Made by a program: the position numbers and the translations under genes. Under the pieces are notes generated by a model, which worked only from the letters and a program-made list of their open reading frames with translations, was not told where the DNA came from and searched no databases. Below, in pieces: positions 34,261 to 44,100 of a DNA stretch of 64,000 bases. The first letter of the stretch is position 1; each line of letters opens with the position of its first letter. The stretch is from NCBI GenBank assembly GCA_964606665.1, contig CAZSHS010000006.1:62001-126000 (forward strand), in the 5' to 3' direction. This DNA is from Aved-18 sp964606665 (GTDB taxonomy: Bacteria > Cyanobacteriota > Vampirovibrionia > Obscuribacterales > Obscuribacteraceae).

Positions 34261-35196
34261 ATGAATAGAAAGAGTAAGTTTGCTTCGAGCCTTTTAGCTT
34301 TTACGATGCTTTTGAGTCTGGGATTCTCGAGCGTAGCGTTTGCTGATGAGAAGAGCGAACCTACTAAAGAAGAAATTGAAAATTCCAAAGATAGAGGTTT
34401 GTTTGTCGATCCACTGGGACCAGCCAAAAAGTCGCCTAAGGCACCAGAAATCAAAACGAATGTAAGCCAAGACCCGGTTAAAGATACTAAGAAAAAAGAA
34501 GTCAAAAAGACTCAGACCAAAGTTGCCACCGATAAAGCTGAAAAAACAGTGAAAAAAGTGGCTGTGAAAAAGGTCACTCCTGCTGAAAAGACAGCCAAAG
34601 TAGCTGCTGTTTCTGAGCGAATCGAAAGTCCAGTGCAGAAAGCATCTTTTGTAAATGGTGAACAAGTCATTGCTGCATGGTTGAATAAAAAAGGTAATTC
34701 GCCTAAATATAAAGATGGCGAAAAACTAACTGTAACCGTGGCAGCAAGCCAAGACTGCAATTTAATGATCTTCAATTACGATGGTGGCACTCTCACTCAG
34801 ATTTTTCCTAATGAAAATCAATCAGATCCATTGTTGCGTGCTGGAGAAACTGTCGAAGTTGGTGGAGCTGGAAGTAGTTTTGAATATCAAGCTAGTAACA
34901 CAAGCGATAAGCCATCAAACGAAAAAATATTCGTCTATGCTTATCCTGTTAAATCACACAGCACCCCAATTACTGTGGCAATGAGTCCGGTTCAAAGCTC
35001 GCCTTTTAGATCGGCTGAAATGTCTCTAGAAAAATATCGCGATTTGGTTAATGAATCCAAAGTATTTTTTGCAAGAAAAGTTAAAGTGGTGCCCAAAGCC
35101 ACTGCTGATGGTGGCTCACCTTTGAAGCTTGCAAGTTTAGATGATCAAGGTGTTGGTGTAAACAAAGTCGAACTTTCACTGACCATAGAAAAATAA
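34261..35196 (+). CDS. Secreted lysine-rich protein with DUF4384-like domain
   Basis: A 311-residue protein with a signal peptide (cleavage near AFA-DE, residue 29). A low-complexity Lys/Thr/Val linker follows (about 60-125, with runs such as KKEVKKTQTKVATDKAEK), then a DUF4384-like domain (about 138-245: EKLTVTVAASQDCNLMIFNY, IFPNENQSDPLLRAGETVEV, EKIFVYAYP) and a short tail. AGGAAG precedes the ATG. It directly follows the protease-DUF4384 gene and ends before a strong terminator, so the pair forms one transcription unit. The basic linker might bind anionic polymers such as polyphosphate, nucleic acid or teichoic-like material; this is inference. Confidence 0.82.
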   Translation: MNRKSKFASSLLAFTMLLSLGFSSVAFADEKSEPTKEEIENSKDRGLFVDPLGPAKKSPKAPEIKTNVSQDPVKDTKKKEVKKTQTKVATDKAEKTVKKVAVKKVTPAEKTAKVAAVSERIESPVQKASFVNGEQVIAAWLNKKGNSPKYKDGEKLTVTVAASQDCNLMIFNYDGGTLTQIFPNENQSDPLLRAGETVEVGGAGSSFEYQASNTSDKPSNEKIFVYAYPVKSHSTPITVAMSPVQSSPFRSAEMSLEKYRDLVNESKVFFARKVKVVPKATADGGSPLKLASLDDQGVGVNKVELSLTIEK

Positions 35197-35236
35197 ACTG
35201 CGAAAAGTAGATTGGCTTCATGCCAGTTTAAAGAGA

Positions 35237-35271
35237 AAGTGTCTCAAGCCGCCCTTGAGACACTTTTTTAT
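35237..35271 (+). terminator. Rho-independent terminator of the protease-DUF4384 operon
   Basis: A perfect 12-pair stem (AAGTGTCTCAAG / CTTGAGACACTT, 5-base loop) is followed by a T-rich tail. Read on the minus strand it has only a weaker T-tract, but it may also serve the convergent superoxide dismutase gene. Confidence 0.92.
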
Positions 35272-35287
35272 TGTTTTAATTTGGAAA

Positions 35288-36100
35288 TTAGACTGTAGCA
35301 TCCCATCCGGATGGATGCTTGCTTGCTGCTGCAAAACGTTTGGAGACAACTTCCCAGTTAAGATTACCCAAGAATGCATCCAAATATTTTGGTCTGTCTA
35401 CACCGTAATCAATCATGTACGCATGCTCGTATACATCTAGCACTAGCACAGGAACGATATTTGCTGGAGAGAAAATATTATGAGTGTCCAGAGCAAAAGC
35501 ATCGAGTGTTCCCGATCTTGTGTTCCATCCAATGATCACCCAGCCACGCGCACTTTTGCCTGCGGCCTTTAAAAAATCTGCAAACTTGGCTTGTGAGCCC
35601 CATCTGTCATCAATAGCGGCTTTCAAATTTCCAGTTGGTCCGTCGCCTTTTTTGCCCAGGTTACCAAAATAAAATTCGTGATAAACCACACCGTTTACAG
35701 CAAAGCTTTGCTCAATTAAAAGTTCGCGAACGGTTGAGTAAGTGGCGTTAGCGGTAGTTAAGTCTACGTCCTTCAAAGACTTTGAAATGGCGTTAGCTTT
35801 ATCTACATAGCCGGTGTAGAGTTTCAAATGTTGTTTGATTTGTGACGCAGAAAGACCGTCTAGCGAACCTGCCAGTGCGTTGAAGTCTTTAGCAACGTAT
35901 GGTGCATCTGCCGAACCCTTGCCAGTTCCTGTAGCAGCTCCAGTCGCGGCCGCTTCAACAGTGCCAGCATTTGCACCTGAGCCAATCAGAGTTCCAACGG
36001 ACGCAGCCATAGCGCCCATCATCAGTATTTCGCGTCTGGTCACAAGACCATTTTTAGTAACTTCATAATTACCGATTAAATTTTCGTTTTCACGTGTCAT
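35288..36100 (-). CDS. Fe/Mn superoxide dismutase with twin-arginine signal
   Basis: A 270-residue protein that removes superoxide. The metal ligands H91 (IKQHLKLYTGYV), H141 (VVYHEFYFGNL), D222 and H226 (LDVYEHAYMIDYG) are all present. The N-terminus has TRREILMMGAMAASVGTLIG, a twin-arginine-type signal with a weak hydrophobic core, so export to the periplasm is likely; an Ala/Gly linker follows. The frame is open to 36190, but the ATG at 36100 has AAGGAGGA 8 bases upstream and is the clear start. Residues that separate Fe from Mn enzymes cannot be judged here with confidence. The protein is longer than usual (about 200) because of the Tat leader and linker. Confidence 0.93.
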   Translation of the reverse strand: MTRENENLIGNYEVTKNGLVTRREILMMGAMAASVGTLIGSGANAGTVEAAATGAATGTGKGSADAPYVAKDFNALAGSLDGLSASQIKQHLKLYTGYVDKANAISKSLKDVDLTTANATYSTVRELLIEQSFAVNGVVYHEFYFGNLGKKGDGPTGNLKAAIDDRWGSQAKFADFLKAAGKSARGWVIIGWNTRSGTLDAFALDTHNIFSPANIVPVLVLDVYEHAYMIDYGVDRPKYLDAFLGNLNWEVVSKRFAAASKHPSGWDATV

Positions 36101-36235
36101 TAGCAAATCCTCCTTGTCAACCAGCTTTCTTGCAAGCTCTGCGACATAGCGGTTGAGCTTAACACATTTTTTTAAAGAAGCGCGAGCCAATGCGTGTCAA
36201 GATCTATCTATATCGATACTGTCCGGGGAGTCACA

Positions 36236-37693
36236 ATGAGTTTGACCAATTTGAACGCCCAAGAAAAAATTAAAACCAAAACCAGCGCCAGTTACAGTTT
36301 GACGCTCAGGCTGAAAATGCTCAATAACCCAGGTAGTTTGGGACTGGTAACATCCAAAATAGGCGACTTGGGCGCAGATATCGGCGCTATCGACATAAGT
36401 GGATTTGATGGCGATTCAATTGTCCGTGACCTCACGGTAATGGTGCGCGACGAAGAGCATGGTGAAAATCTGGTGGCTGAGTTGAAAAAACTGAGTGGCT
36501 GTCAGGTGGTGAACGTTTCTGATCGGACCTTTTTAATGCATTTAGGCGGAAAAATCAGAGTAACTAATAAAGTCAAGTTGGCCACTCGTGATGATCTTTC
36601 AATGGCGTATACTCCGGGTGTTGCCCGTGTTTGCATGGCTATTCATCACAACAAAGAGAAAGCCTATAATCTCACCATCAAAGGAAACACAGTGGCAGTG
36701 CTTTCTGATGGATCAGCAGTGCTTGGACTGGGAAATATTGGTCCTGAAGCGGCAATGCCGGTCATGGAAGGCAAATGCATGTTGTTTAAAGAATTTGGAA
36801 AAGTAGATGCATTTCCGATTTGTTTAGACACTCAAGATACAGAAGAAATTATTAGTGCGGTAAAACACCTTGCCCCTGTATTTGGTGGCATCAATCTAGA
36901 AGATATTTCAGCACCGCGTTGCTTTGAAATTGAAACCAGATTAAAAAAAGAGCTTGATATTCCAGTTTTCCACGACGACCAACATGGCACAGCCATTGTG
37001 GTTTTAGCCGCGCTAATAAATTCAGTGAAATTAGTGGGCAAGAAAATTGAAGACTTAAAAGTAATAGTGAGTGGAGTTGGTGCCGCTGGTGTGGCTTGCT
37101 CCAAAATTCTTATGAGTGCTGGAGTTAAAAATGTAATCGGCTTTGATCGCCAGGGTGCCATTTATAAAAATCGAGACAATCTCAATTTCATGAAAGAGTG
37201 GTTTGCCGAACATACAAACCCCGAAAATTTCAAAGGAAATGTTACCGAAGCTCTACGTGGTGCTGATTTGTATCTTGGACTTTCTGGTCCTGGCAGTGTA
37301 AGTGCTGAAGCCATTTCCACTATGGGCAAAGACGCTATTGTTTTTGCTATGGCAAACCCAACTCCTGAGGTAATGCCTGAAGAAGTAGCGGGATTTGTGC
37401 GCATTATGGCTACAGGGCGCTCTGACTATCCAAATCAAATAAACAATGTGCTTGCGTTTCCAGGTATCTTTAGAGGAGCGCTTGATGTGCGCGCTAAAGA
37501 CATTAACGAAGAGATGAAACTAGCCGCTGCTCACGCTATCGCCTCGGTTATTTCAGAGCGCGAATTGAACGAAGATTACATAATTCCAGGCGTTTTTAAT
37601 CCGGCTGTGGCTGAAAACGTAGCCAAAGCTGTGGCTGAGGCTGCGGTCAAAACGGGAGTGGCAAGAAAATTTAGCCCCGATGAGATAATTTGA
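36236..37693 (+). CDS. NAD(P)-dependent malic enzyme with N-terminal ACT domain
   Basis: A 485-residue enzyme converting malate to pyruvate plus CO2. The N-terminal ACT domain (about 12-85, YSLTLRLKMLNNPGSLGLVTS) suggests allosteric control by a small metabolite. The malic-enzyme core follows: the Tyr in DLSMAYTPGVARV, the catalytic Lys/Asp region, FHDDQHGTAIVVLAAL, and the Rossmann motif VSGVGAAGVACSKIL. It is the compact bacterial type without the phosphotransacetylase extension. The start is placed at ATG 36236, with GGGGAG upstream, not at the longer frame from 36194. It supplies pyruvate and reducing power and would link to KorAB metabolism in this window. Confidence 0.94.
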   Translation: MSLTNLNAQEKIKTKTSASYSLTLRLKMLNNPGSLGLVTSKIGDLGADIGAIDISGFDGDSIVRDLTVMVRDEEHGENLVAELKKLSGCQVVNVSDRTFLMHLGGKIRVTNKVKLATRDDLSMAYTPGVARVCMAIHHNKEKAYNLTIKGNTVAVLSDGSAVLGLGNIGPEAAMPVMEGKCMLFKEFGKVDAFPICLDTQDTEEIISAVKHLAPVFGGINLEDISAPRCFEIETRLKKELDIPVFHDDQHGTAIVVLAALINSVKLVGKKIEDLKVIVSGVGAAGVACSKILMSAGVKNVIGFDRQGAIYKNRDNLNFMKEWFAEHTNPENFKGNVTEALRGADLYLGLSGPGSVSAEAISTMGKDAIVFAMANPTPEVMPEEVAGFVRIMATGRSDYPNQINNVLAFPGIFRGALDVRAKDINEEMKLAAAHAIASVISERELNEDYIIPGVFNPAVAENVAKAVAEAAVKTGVARKFSPDEII

Positions 37694-37735
37694 TATAGTA
37701 GCCAATAGAACCTGGTTTAAATTTGAGGGACATGC

Positions 37736-37999
37736 ATGTCTGAAGTAGAAAAAAGACGCCGCAAAATGGAAGCCGAAAACCGCTTGCGCCAGGACAAAGA
37801 GCGAGAAGAGCGCCGCAAGAAAGAAGAAATCGAGCGTCGCCGCGCAAAAGAAAATTATGAGCGCTACCGCATGCAACAAATGGCTGTGCAGAAGCAAAAA
37901 GAGAAAAAGCTCGCTAATGAGAAAGAGTCTGAAGATAGAACCGAAAAATTAGTGGCTGAGCTTGATAAAAAGAAAAGTTTGCGCAAAAAACAACCTTAG
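37736..37999 (+). CDS. Small highly charged helical protein
   Basis: An 87-residue protein consisting almost entirely of Lys, Arg, Glu and Asp in one long predicted helix (REERRKKEEIERRRAKENYE) with no hydrophobic core, membrane segment or signal. GAGGGA precedes the ATG. It follows the malic enzyme gene by 42 bases on the same strand. It could be a nucleic-acid or ribosome-associated single-helix protein, but nothing identifies a function. Confidence 0.62.
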   Translation: MSEVEKRRRKMEAENRLRQDKEREERRKKEEIERRRAKENYERYRMQQMAVQKQKEKKLANEKESEDRTEKLVAELDKKKSLRKKQP

Positions 38000-38009
38000 G
38001 TTTTTTGAC

Positions 38010-38204
38010 CTAAAAACAACCTTTATCCTGGTTTGGCTTGTGATCAAAGAGTGGTTTGGTCAAAATGCGCTTGCTTATTTTGGGCTTTTGGCCAGTCAGA
38101 ATCTGCGCATATTTTTCTGCCATGTTGAACAAAAATTTGTCGCCACAGCAGGTATCTTCCACTTTATGAATTTTTCGTTTGGGCATGATATTGAACTCGT
38201 TCAT
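38010..38204 (-). CDS. Small hypothetical protein
   Basis: A possible 64-residue basic protein starting at ATG 38204 with TTGGAG 6 bases upstream; a longer TTG start at 38216 would include that ribosome site. The content is unremarkable, with a CC pair (EDTCCGDKFLF) and a C-terminal Cys that could matter for metal or thiol chemistry. It converges with the charged-helix gene, 10 bases apart. Support is the ribosome site and gene-like spacing only. Confidence 0.5.
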   Translation of the reverse strand: MNEFNIMPKRKIHKVEDTCCGDKFLFNMAEKYAQILTGQKPKISKRILTKPLFDHKPNQDKGCF

Positions 38205-38250
38205 ATCAATCTCCAATAATTGGTCTCAATTTTCATTATAATGTCAAAGT

Positions 38251-38856
38251 ATGAAAAGTGCTCAAGCTAAGGTGATTGCAGTTGTGTTTCTGGCGTTATG
38301 CTTTGCGCCGCAAGCTTTTGGCGACGCGCCAAATAAAGACTCAGAAAAGTCTCAGACCAATAATCCCCAGTTTCACAAAACATTGCTCGATATTGCCGCC
38401 AAATACAAAAGTTACGGCAAAGTAGACGATATGGCAAAGTGGGCTCCCTGGCTATGCGCGGCACCACCACCACCCAAAGCCAGATTGAGTGAAAGCAAAG
38501 ACTCAGATACGCATGGCAGAAAGCTCTATTTTTTGTTTGCAGCCAATCGCAATGAATACGTGGCGAGAAAAACTTCGCAGGTTGGACAGGTTATTGTTAA
38601 AGAATCTTGGTTTCCTAAGATTGGAGCACTTGAACCTTCGCCCGAAACTTCTCATCAAAGCGATTTGTTCATTATGACTAAACTCGCCCCCGCGACAAAA
38701 GACACTGACGAAGGCTGGATTTATGGAACTGTCACCCCAGACGGAAAAATAGTTACATCGTCTGGTCGAGTGGAGTCTTGCATGAAATGTCATATCCAAG
38801 CCAAAAATGATCGATTGTTTGGATTGAAAGAAAATTTGTCAGTCATCGGTAATTAG
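38251..38856 (+). CDS. Secreted cytochrome P460-like heme protein
   Basis: A 201-residue protein with a signal peptide (cleavage near AFG-DA, residue 25). The mature domain matches the cytochrome P460 pattern: GRKLYFLFAANRNEYV, VGQVIVKESWFP, LFIMTKLA, DEGWIYGTVTPDGKI, then the c-type heme site C177-x-x-C180-H181 (ESCMKCH) and a terminal DRLFG. Family members bind heme covalently in the periplasm and act on hydroxylamine, nitric oxide or similar; others are uncharacterised. The P460 lysine crosslink cannot be judged from sequence. It is first of three close genes (5 and 11 bases apart). Confidence 0.85.
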   Translation: MKSAQAKVIAVVFLALCFAPQAFGDAPNKDSEKSQTNNPQFHKTLLDIAAKYKSYGKVDDMAKWAPWLCAAPPPPKARLSESKDSDTHGRKLYFLFAANRNEYVARKTSQVGQVIVKESWFPKIGALEPSPETSHQSDLFIMTKLAPATKDTDEGWIYGTVTPDGKIVTSSGRVESCMKCHIQAKNDRLFGLKENLSVIGN

Positions 38857-38861
38857 CTCTA

Positions 38862-39545
38862 GTGGTAAATGCAAATAACACCGGAAAAAATTCACCTAGG
38901 GTCATTATTTTAGTATTGCTTGCACTGTTTGCCATTTTTATTGTTGTTGCTGTTTATCTGGTCGAGAACACTCCCGTCAAATACGTTCCAGAGCTAATTG
39001 ACAAAGTCTCGGATAAAATTGGCAATCGTTTTTATTTTGAAAATCCAAGCGACAAAGTTTTAAAAGATAGGTTTTTGAAGTTCAAAAAATCTTATGAAAC
39101 TCTAGTTGAAATGACTAAAGAAGATGGTGTAGATCGACTTGATGAAAGTCTGCTTTGCTATGTCGGCGACAATGAAAAGCCGCAGTTCATGCCGGGCACG
39201 CTTGGTGGAAAACTGAAAGGCAAAATAAATCAGAGAAGATTTTTTATCTATCACGAGCTCTTGGGAAAATGCAAAGTAAGATCAATCGCTCGTCTGCTTG
39301 AGCAAAGAGACAAATCTCAAGGAGTGAGATTTTTGGTTTTTACAAGTAATGGAATTCAGAATTCAAATAATTCAGGCTTCCAAAAATATGTAGTGTACTT
39401 AGAGCGCGACGATTATTTAACGGTGGAGAATACAGACAAAGCAAGCCCCGACAAGAATGGTTGTATAAATGCGTTAGTAAAAATTGAGCCACATTGGTAT
39501 ATTTGGAGATACACTATTAGTCCGCAAGAAGGAAGGCTCTTCTGA
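38862..39545 (+). CDS. Membrane-anchored hypothetical protein, paralogue A
   Basis: A 227-residue protein with one N-terminal transmembrane helix (about 13-33, VIILVLLALFAIFIVVAVYLV) and an external domain of about 190 residues. The GTG start lies 5 bases after the P460 stop, so translation is probably coupled. The external domain shares its architecture with the next gene: an early helix with FxKFKKSYE, the block RRFFIYHELLGKCKVRSI, and the ending ALVKIEPHWYIWRYTI. No known family. The link to a heme protein suggests an electron-transfer or assembly partner; this is inference. Confidence 0.68.
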   Translation: MVNANNTGKNSPRVIILVLLALFAIFIVVAVYLVENTPVKYVPELIDKVSDKIGNRFYFENPSDKVLKDRFLKFKKSYETLVEMTKEDGVDRLDESLLCYVGDNEKPQFMPGTLGGKLKGKINQRRFFIYHELLGKCKVRSIARLLEQRDKSQGVRFLVFTSNGIQNSNNSGFQKYVVYLERDDYLTVENTDKASPDKNGCINALVKIEPHWYIWRYTISPQEGRLF

Positions 39546-39556
39546 GCTCTGATTCG

Positions 39557-40273
39557 ATGACCACAAAGTCCAACAAATACATTATTTACAGCATAATTGC
39601 TCTGGCTATTTTTGGGTTTCTTGGAGTTGTGGGACTAACCTTATTTTTTGCCTCTTCTGTTAGCAAGGATGTGTCTTTTCAGGACTGGATCTCAGCTTCG
39701 CAAAAATTTGGTGATGACGCTATAGAGCTAGATAAGAAAGTGTCTTTCAAAACTTTGCCGAGCGATAAAGAGCTTTGTGAATTTTACAAGTCGCATCAAA
39801 AAGAATTCGATTTGATGAGTACCATGTTTTTAGAAGACAAATTCACAAGCCTTAATGCGCTGTTCGCCTATGACAAAGACAATCGAATGGCGATGTATCC
39901 TTATCTTGAAAAAATTGACTTGGGAGAGGATGCCAAAAAAGCGGTATTTTCAATTCCAAAAAAACGCTATGACAAATATAGAGAATTGATGAAAAGTTGC
40001 AGAGTCGAAGATATACATTCTCTTGATGAAAATAACGAAGACGGTGCCGGTTTTACTTTGTATAACGAAAGTCTTGTGCCTGGAAAAGACGCTGAGGATG
40101 CCGACTTCTTTAAGCGCAAAGGAATTAGTTATTGGAGAAATGCAGACTTTGATACTTATCAATCTACTGATGAAATTAAGCAAGTAGATGGTGCTATATA
40201 TGGTTCAGTAAAAATAGAACCAAAATCGCACTGGTTTGTCTGGCTCTGGGTGCGATTACCTGATAAAAAATAG
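39557..40273 (+). CDS. Membrane-anchored hypothetical protein, paralogue B
   Basis: A 238-residue protein with an N-terminal transmembrane helix (about 8-32) and an external domain related to the preceding gene. Corresponding blocks are KKRYDKYRELMKSCRVEDI against RRFFIYHELLGKCKVRSI, and GSVKIEPKSHWFVWLWVRL against ALVKIEPHWYIWRYTI. The two are diverged tandem duplicates. It lies 11 bases downstream of paralogue A and completes the P460 operon. It is convergent with the RmlD-like gene (2 bases between stops). Confidence 0.68.
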   Translation: MTTKSNKYIIYSIIALAIFGFLGVVGLTLFFASSVSKDVSFQDWISASQKFGDDAIELDKKVSFKTLPSDKELCEFYKSHQKEFDLMSTMFLEDKFTSLNALFAYDKDNRMAMYPYLEKIDLGEDAKKAVFSIPKKRYDKYRELMKSCRVEDIHSLDENNEDGAGFTLYNESLVPGKDAEDADFFKRKGISYWRNADFDTYQSTDEIKQVDGAIYGSVKIEPKSHWFVWLWVRLPDKK

Positions 40274-40275
40274 TT

Positions 40276-41154
40276 TTAAACACATTGTTTTTTTAGATCG
40301 AGCAAAGCTTCTTCAGCACTCATCAATTTGGTTTTGAGAATCGATTTTGCTTTGTCTATCTTAAGTCCGGCTTTCATGGGTCTTGTAGCTGCCTGATTTA
40401 ATTCAGGTGTGGTAACAGGAACAATAAGATCTTTGTTCAAATCGAATATTCGAGCAATTAAAAGAGCGAACTCAAATCTACTTAGAAAGGAATCGGATGA
40501 GATGTTTAAAACTCCCTGTAAATCGTTGTCGCCCAGCTCAACAAGTGCTTTGGCAATGGATTTGTTGTATGAAGGAGAACCGAACTGGTCGGTCGGAACT
40601 TTCATCAATTGCCCCTGGCTCAATTTGGATTTTAAGACTAAATAGAAATTTTTCTCCACTCGCTCATTTCCAAATGTAATTGTGGTGCGCACAATCAAAT
40701 GATTTTTAGAATTAGCTTTTACATATTGCTCGGCTAGAAGTTTGTGTTCGCCGTAAAAATTAATAGGGCTAGGAGTGGCCTCTTCTGTGTATGGACCTTT
40801 TTTGCCATCAAAAACGTAATCTGTTGATAGAAACACAAGTCTTGAATTAAACTCATTGCAAAAGTCGGCAATTCGTTTGATGCCATCATAATTAGTGGCA
40901 CGACTCTCTTCGGGGTGGGTCTGACAATAATCTACGTTTGCTAAAGCTGCACAAGCGTATACTACGTCTGGCTTAAATTGACTGAAAGTTTTGGCCACAG
41001 AATCGTCACTGTTAATATCTGTGGTTGTGAAATTGGGATCGCTCAAATTTTGTTTGTAGCTTGTACCAAGAGCGTTGTGCTTTTTCCTTAAAGCCTCATT
41101 CAGCAATGCCCCGCCAATTAATCCGGACGCTCCAACAATCAGAAATTTAGTCAT
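40276..41154 (-). CDS. RmlD-like NAD(P)-dependent sugar-nucleotide reductase
   Basis: A 292-residue extended short-chain dehydrogenase. It has a Rossmann motif (LIVGASGLIGGAL), the Asp-containing TTDINSDDSV, an RmlD-type DVVYACAALANVDYCQTHPE, then FLSTDYVFDGKKGPYTEE and the catalytic Tyr-x-x-x-Lys (FYGEHKLLAEQYV). This is the pattern of dTDP-4-dehydrorhamnose reductase and of MAT2B-like relatives. No other rhamnose-pathway gene lies here, so the exact substrate is uncertain; cell-envelope sugar synthesis is the likely pathway. Confidence 0.88.
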   Translation of the reverse strand: MTKFLIVGASGLIGGALLNEALRKKHNALGTSYKQNLSDPNFTTTDINSDDSVAKTFSQFKPDVVYACAALANVDYCQTHPEESRATNYDGIKRIADFCNEFNSRLVFLSTDYVFDGKKGPYTEEATPSPINFYGEHKLLAEQYVKANSKNHLIVRTTITFGNERVEKNFYLVLKSKLSQGQLMKVPTDQFGSPSYNKSIAKALVELGDNDLQGVLNISSDSFLSRFEFALLIARIFDLNKDLIVPVTTPELNQAATRPMKAGLKIDKAKSILKTKLMSAEEALLDLKKQCV

Positions 41155-41181
41155 TTTTCATGGACCAGTCGTTTACCATCC

Positions 41182-44100
41182 CTAACGCGATCTGCCTTTT
41201 TTGGCTTGAGGTCTTTTGATTACTTGTCTTTGATTGATTTGTTTTCTACCATTCGAATATGACAAGTCTGGTTTGTCCGAAAACTCTGGCAGCGACGGTG
41301 GGTTCAACTTGAGTTGTTTAATCACCATATTGATTGCTGTATCAAGCTGCGGATCTTTTCCTTGATGAAAATCTTGAGGAGTGATATCAATTTCTATATC
41401 GGGATCCACTCCATAGTTTTCTACTTTCCAGCCTACATCCTGGAACCAGAATGAAAATTCAGGCTGGGTTGTTATTGTTCTGTCTACTAATCTGTGTCTT
41501 GGATAAATTCCAATGACACCACCCCAAGTGCGTTTTCCTACTAATGGTCCTAATTTGTAAAGTTTGAAACAGTGGCTGAAAATGTCGCCATCTGAGCCTG
41601 CAAATTCATTGGTTATTGCAACCATAGGACCTGCAACCGATTCGGGTGGATATGGCTGAGGTGGTCCCCATCTGTTAACGTCGTATCCTACGATTTTACG
41701 ATTTAGTTTTTCAAGCAATAAAGCCGATACGTGACCGCCACGATTGTATCTGACATCAATAATTAGACCTTGTCTATTCACTTCGGCCATATAGTGTCGG
41801 TGGAATTCGGCAAAACCATATGGACCCATGTCAGGAATGTGAACATATCCGACTTGACCGCCTGTTTTTTCATGCACATAGGCGCTATTTTTTTGCACCC
41901 AATCTCTGTAACGCAAGGCGCGCTCGTTGCGCAAGGGCTTCACCACTAATTTTTCGCGTTTCTTCTCTTGGCGCACAACGCCTATGGTGACTTCTTTTCC
42001 ACCATGATTGAAAAGCAATTCTTCAAGCGGGCTGTGTTCGTTTACTGCAATGCCATTTACTTCAAAAATGCAATCACCAGGTTGAAGAGAGATACCAGTC
42101 TGACCCAGAGGCGAGGCGGCATCAGGCTCCCAACTGTCACCATTTAAAACTCGCACTATTTCGTAGGCTTTCTTTTGTGCGTTCCAAGAGCAATCGCAAC
42201 CAAGAAAACCTTGTCTGTAATATGGCGCCCAACGGTAATCTCCGCCCATTTCATAAGCGTGTGATGTTCCCAGTTCGCCATGCAACTCCCAAATTAGATC
42301 GGATACTTCAGATCTGGTGCGCACGCGTGGGAGGAGCTTTTGATATCGCTTGCCGGCTTGATCCCAGTTGATTCGAGACATGTCTTCAACCCAAAACTGT
42401 TCTTTTTGAAGACGCCAGGCTTCATCGTACATTTGCGCCCATTCTGCTTTTGGGTTGACTATCACCTGAGCACGCGACAAATCTAGAAAGCCTGAATCTT
42501 TTCCTGAGCCCTGAGGATATGTTGGCCCGCGCCCTTCTGCAGGTAACTTTTCTGCAGAGTCGAAAGCACGAATGCGTCCACGTCTTGATTTGTAATAAAC
42601 TGTCTGACCGTCCAGCGCTAGGCTCATATAGCCTACATCACCATACATGTCGACTTGTTTTCGTTCTTCAAAATCATATGCCATCAAAACGGCTAGATTT
42701 TGATCGTCGTCATACCAACTGTGATCCGGTTTGATTCCGCGCACTGGATAAAGAGTGAAAAGGGCGCGATTTTTAACTCCTAATATCTGTCCATATTTAC
42801 CTTCGGCTGCTGGAAAAGCCAGAATGCGATTGGTGATGCCGTCAAAATCAATTTCTACATTCGAGGCTGAATTTACTGTTGGCGGAGTCTCTTGTGTTGG
42901 ATCACTTGATTTGGTTTCGGCGGTGCCAATTTTGTTGCCTCTTGCTTGCGCTCTAGAAGCCGTAGCATGGTTCTTTGTAGTACCTCCAGAAGCGGTCGCA
43001 CTATTAGACTTTTCCAGTTCCTTTAATACAATTTCAAAAGCTTCTTTTAGAGCATCCTTATATATTTTTTGCATTACTACTTTAGATGCAGCGCCCTTAG
43101 TTTTTATCCCAACGTTGTTTTCGGGTAGTTTTGAAATTGCATTTCTTAGCTGGGCAATTTTTGATGCTTGTTTAGGGTCTGCTTGTTGGGTCGGCTGTTC
43201 TTGTGTCTGTACCTTGGCTCCTTTTCGAGCAAGTGGTTTTTGCTTTGGCAAGAAGGGCGAAGGAATATCTTTGCGCAGAGTGACTAGAAAGGGTCGCATC
43301 ACGCGAGGAAATCCGTAAGCAAAAGACATCGAGTCCGCCACCGGATAAAAGTTTCTGGCTCCTAGAAAATAGATGTATTTTCCTTCTGGATCAAAACAGG
43401 GTCTTGCGTCAAAGCGCACTGGATCTGTAATGTCGTGTACTGAGCCGCTGGGCACATGTACTACTCGGATTATACAAAGTCCTGGATGAGTAGCAAAACT
43501 ATAGGTTATCCACTGGCAATCTGGAGACCAATTGAAATCGTCGATACGCTCAGCCGGGCTCTTATCTAGAATTTGAAAAGTGGCATTAGACGCTGCCGGT
43601 GCGCTTTTGATTCGAGTCGCTTTGGTTTGTTTTTTTTCTATTTTTTTGCTTTTTTCGTTTTCTTCTTTTTCTTCATCCTTCTTTAAATTAACCAAAAGAA
43701 GTTCGTGACGATGGTTTGACATAGCCACCATTTTTCCGCATGGCGATACTTTTAGCGAAAGCGTTCTTCCTATGCCACGCTCAGTGAGCACTAAGGGTGG
43801 TTTGTCTTTATTGCAATCGTGCAATTCGAGTTTTTCATAACCGTCGCGGTCATTGATCACTACAAATTGATTGCCTTCTGGCAGCCATTCTAAATTGCGA
43901 TAGCGGACTCTGCTGCCATCCCCGTATTGATTGACAGGACCTTCCCAGTTACCCATGACAATTGGCTGTCCGCGAGCAATTAAACCTACCGAATGTCCGT
44001 CTGGGTGAGGGGAGAAATGTTCAAGATATTCAATAGCCTCTACCACTTTGCGCTTGGTTTGATGAGTACTATGTGGTGCTAGGACATTGACTTTGGTCTC

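Noticed and set aside
37990..38020. Inverted repeat TTAGGT-N6-ACCTAA between two convergent small genes as a terminator
   Set aside because: The stem is only 6 pairs and AT-rich, and no immediate T-tract follows on either strand, so it is not supported as a terminator.
42755..43318. 187-codon frame antisense to the tricorn-type protease
   Set aside because: It shadows the low-complexity Ala/Ser linker of the protease. The composition explains the long open frame.
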